Under the pieces are notes generated by a model. That model was not told where the DNA came from and ran no database searches. It saw nothing but the letters and a program-made list of their open reading frames with translations. Made by a program: the position numbers and the translations under genes. A DNA stretch of 7,248 bases from an uncultured Acidimicrobiia bacterium (lineage in GTDB: Bacteria; Actinomycetota; Acidimicrobiia; UBA5794): NCBI GenBank assembly GCA_905480055.1, contig CAJQOW010000037.1:1-7248 (forward strand). The letters are read 5' to 3'. This document shows positions 6,017 to 7,248 of the stretch, piece after piece. Positions within the stretch are counted from its first letter, which is position 1; each line of letters opens with the position of its first letter.

Positions 6017-7248
6017 CACGATGAGAACGCCTCCACGCCGGATTCGAGTGCGGGGCAGGTCGAGATTGACGGGCAGTTTCGGCAGCCGTCGCCAGGGGTG
6101 GGTGTGAACGCTTCCGCACCGATGGCGTCTGCAATCCGCACCATCTCTGCATGGATTTCGTCGAGGTTCGCCATGTCCAGGTCCCGCGTGACGATGGTGT
6201 CCTTCTTGGTCTCCTTCGGGTACCAGAACTCGGCTCCGACGACGGTCCCCTGACCGGCCAGGGCTTCGTCGGCCGCGGCAGCAGTGGCGTAGTAGCCGAG
6301 CTGGAGTGAGTTCTTCGCATCGGCCACCCGCATCGGTCCGCCGGTCTTGTAGTCGACAACAGTGAGCCCGTCTCCTGAGCGCTCGACCCGATCGGCCCTG
6401 CCGAGCCACGACGTCCCATCGACCGTCATCGTCAGATCCACCTCGAGGGCGACAGGCGCTGCGGATGTCGGCCACTTCGCGTACAGGTTGTCAAGGAGGC
6501 GGGCAGCGCGAACCTTCCACGCCACAGCAACGGAGTCGTCGCCGAAGCCAGCGTCCGGCCACAACGTGTCGAGCCATGCGTGGGCCTGTTCCACCGTGCC
6601 TCGCTCATCTCCAGCGTCCATCGCTTCTCGTTCTGTCCGTTCCAGGACGTCATGGACGAGTGTGCCGATGAGCATGTAGGGCGACTCCTCGGTGGTGGTC
6701 AGGATGTGACGCTCGATCGCATACCGGCGAGGGCATTGTTGGAACGACACGCCCTGGCTGGGGGAGAGGCGGGGCTCATGGGTGAGGAGGCCCGTGTCGG
6801 AGCCGCGCTCCCGGACGCCATATCGGTCGAGCGGGTGGCCGCCGACAAGGTTCCCATCTGCCAGGACCGCAAGGCTGGCGAGCCTGTCGACGGGTGTCGC
6901 AGTCGGATCGGAGAGCGTGCGGCGGAGCGATGCGATGAACGCGCGAGGTGTCAGCGGATCGCTTGCCACGTCAGGTTCGGTGGTTGGTGCCACGAGGCGC
7001 ATGAAACGACTTGGTGGAGCTCCCACGACCGTCTCTGACGGGACTGTTGCACTCCACACCACGCGCGAGGTGGACCGGGTCATCGCTGTGTAGGCCAGTC
7101 TGCGGTCCTCGTCGAGCCGGAAGGTGATGTAGTCGGCGGTCCCGCTGGGGCTGTGGGGGTTCAGGTGGCGAACACCGAGCAGTGACTCTCGAGACCGCAG
7201 ATCCGGCAGTTGTCCTTCGACCGCGTTGGCGATGTACACAGCGTCGAA
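6016..7248 (-). CDS. adnA: AdnA-like helicase-nuclease, C-terminal part (5' end outside the window)
   Basis: The frame is open to the right edge; the last 410 residues are visible (numbered from the edge). It enters within helicase motif V, reading FDAVYIANAVEGQLPDL, then motif VI RRLAYTAMTRSTSRV at about 49-63 with its TR arginine. The nuclease domain follows: H199 in IGTLVHDVLE, D286 in LGRADRVE, D299/K301 in VVDYKTGG, and Q316/Y320 in QLGYY. C172 (FQQCPRRYA) and C389-x2-C392-x5-C398 make an AddB-type Fe-S signature. Q motif, Walker A and Walker B lie beyond the window, so an active motor cannot be confirmed. Order on the strand and end-to-end coupling with the second gene match mycobacterial adnA-adnB, where AdnA is the promoter-proximal subunit of the heterodimer. 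A generic RecB/UvrD-like protein is possible, but the tandem pair makes AdnA the better name. Confidence 0.85.
   Translation of the reverse strand, partial: FDAVYIANAVEGQLPDLRSRESLLGVRHLNPHSPSGTADYITFRLDEDRRLAYTAMTRSTSRVVWSATVPSETVVGAPPSRFMRLVAPTTEPDVASDPLTPRAFIASLRRTLSDPTATPVDRLASLAVLADGNLVGGHPLDRYGVRERGSDTGLLTHEPRLSPSQGVSFQQCPRRYAIERHILTTTEESPYMLIGTLVHDVLERTEREAMDAGDERGTVEQAHAWLDTLWPDAGFGDDSVAVAWKVRAARLLDNLYAKWPTSAAPVALEVDLTMTVDGTSWLGRADRVERSGDGLTVVDYKTGGPMRVADAKNSLQLGYYATAAAADEALAGQGTVVGAEFWYPKETKKDTIVTRDLDMANLDEIHAEMVRIADAIGAEAFTPTPGDGCRNCPSISTCPALESGVEAFSS
6030..6034 (-). promoter_or_regulatory. Ribosome binding site for the adnB-like gene, inside the adnA-like gene
   Basis: GGAGG on the minus strand lies 13 nt before ATG 6016 and 10 nt before the adjacent GTG 6019. 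It overlaps the adnA-like coding end. With the TGATG junction it suggests that the downstream subunit is made by re-initiation or coupled translation, keeping the two subunits near equal amounts. The spacing favours GTG 6019 slightly, which would add a single residue. Confidence 0.45.

Noticed and set aside
6017..6475. An in-frame N-terminal extension of 153 residues on the adnB-like protein
   Set aside because: It is Arg/Gly-rich low-quality sequence lying wholly over the adnA-like nuclease domain in another frame; the recognisable protein begins MPFTPSDEQ right at the adnA-like stop.
2945..7248. The nuclease pair as a Cas4-like or phage-defence module
   Set aside because: Both proteins have full UvrD motors with C-terminal nucleases in the AdnAB order, and there are no cas genes, repeats, methylases or other defence genes nearby.
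1..7248. tRNA, rRNA, riboswitch, CRISPR array, insertion sequence or attachment site
   Set aside because: None seen on reading both strands; the window is nearly all coding and the largest non-coding gap is about 60 bp.

Overview
The window is gene-dense, high-GC DNA from a bacterial chromosome, most likely an actinobacterium (an Acidimicrobiia-like or other uncultured lineage would fit). The main argument is a pair of UvrD-type helicase-nucleases laid out like the mycobacterial AdnA-AdnB break-resection machine. Frequent GTG starts, genes joined by 1-4 nt, and a probable leaderless promoter with a TANNNT -10 box agree with this. The assignment is inferred; no rRNA or other phylogenetic marker is present.

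Layout. Bases 1-111 hold the last 36 codons of an unidentified plus-strand gene. One base later begins a 410-residue CPA2-type cation:proton antiporter membrane domain (113-1345, +). Overlapping its stop by 4 nt is a 76-residue protein with a FlgM-like (anti-sigma-28-like) core (1342-1572, +). Converging on it, and overlapping it by 49 bp, is a DUF368/PopT-family membrane protein, a putative undecaprenyl-phosphate translocase (1524-2447, -). Divergent from that is D-aminoacyl-tRNA deacylase dtd (2508-2966, +). Its 3' end overlaps by 22 bp the end of the long minus-strand pair: adnB-like (2945-6016) and, upstream of it and cut by the window edge, adnA-like (6016-7248). These two are coupled through TGATG.

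How the genes work together. The two helicase-nuclease subunits probably form one heterodimer that unwinds and trims DNA ends for recombination. Each carries a C-terminal RecB-like nuclease and a four-cysteine Fe-S signature. The other genes are housekeeping functions (tRNA proofreading, lipid-carrier recycling, ion homeostasis) with no evident shared pathway. All intergenic gaps are short (largest about 60 bp), and no rRNA, tRNA, insertion sequence, CRISPR array or convincing intrinsic terminator was seen. I found no clear new multi-gene system. The points most worth checking are the FlgM-like protein next to a transporter, the altered acidic site in the antiporter, and the duplicated nuclease/Fe-S modules in the Adn pair.
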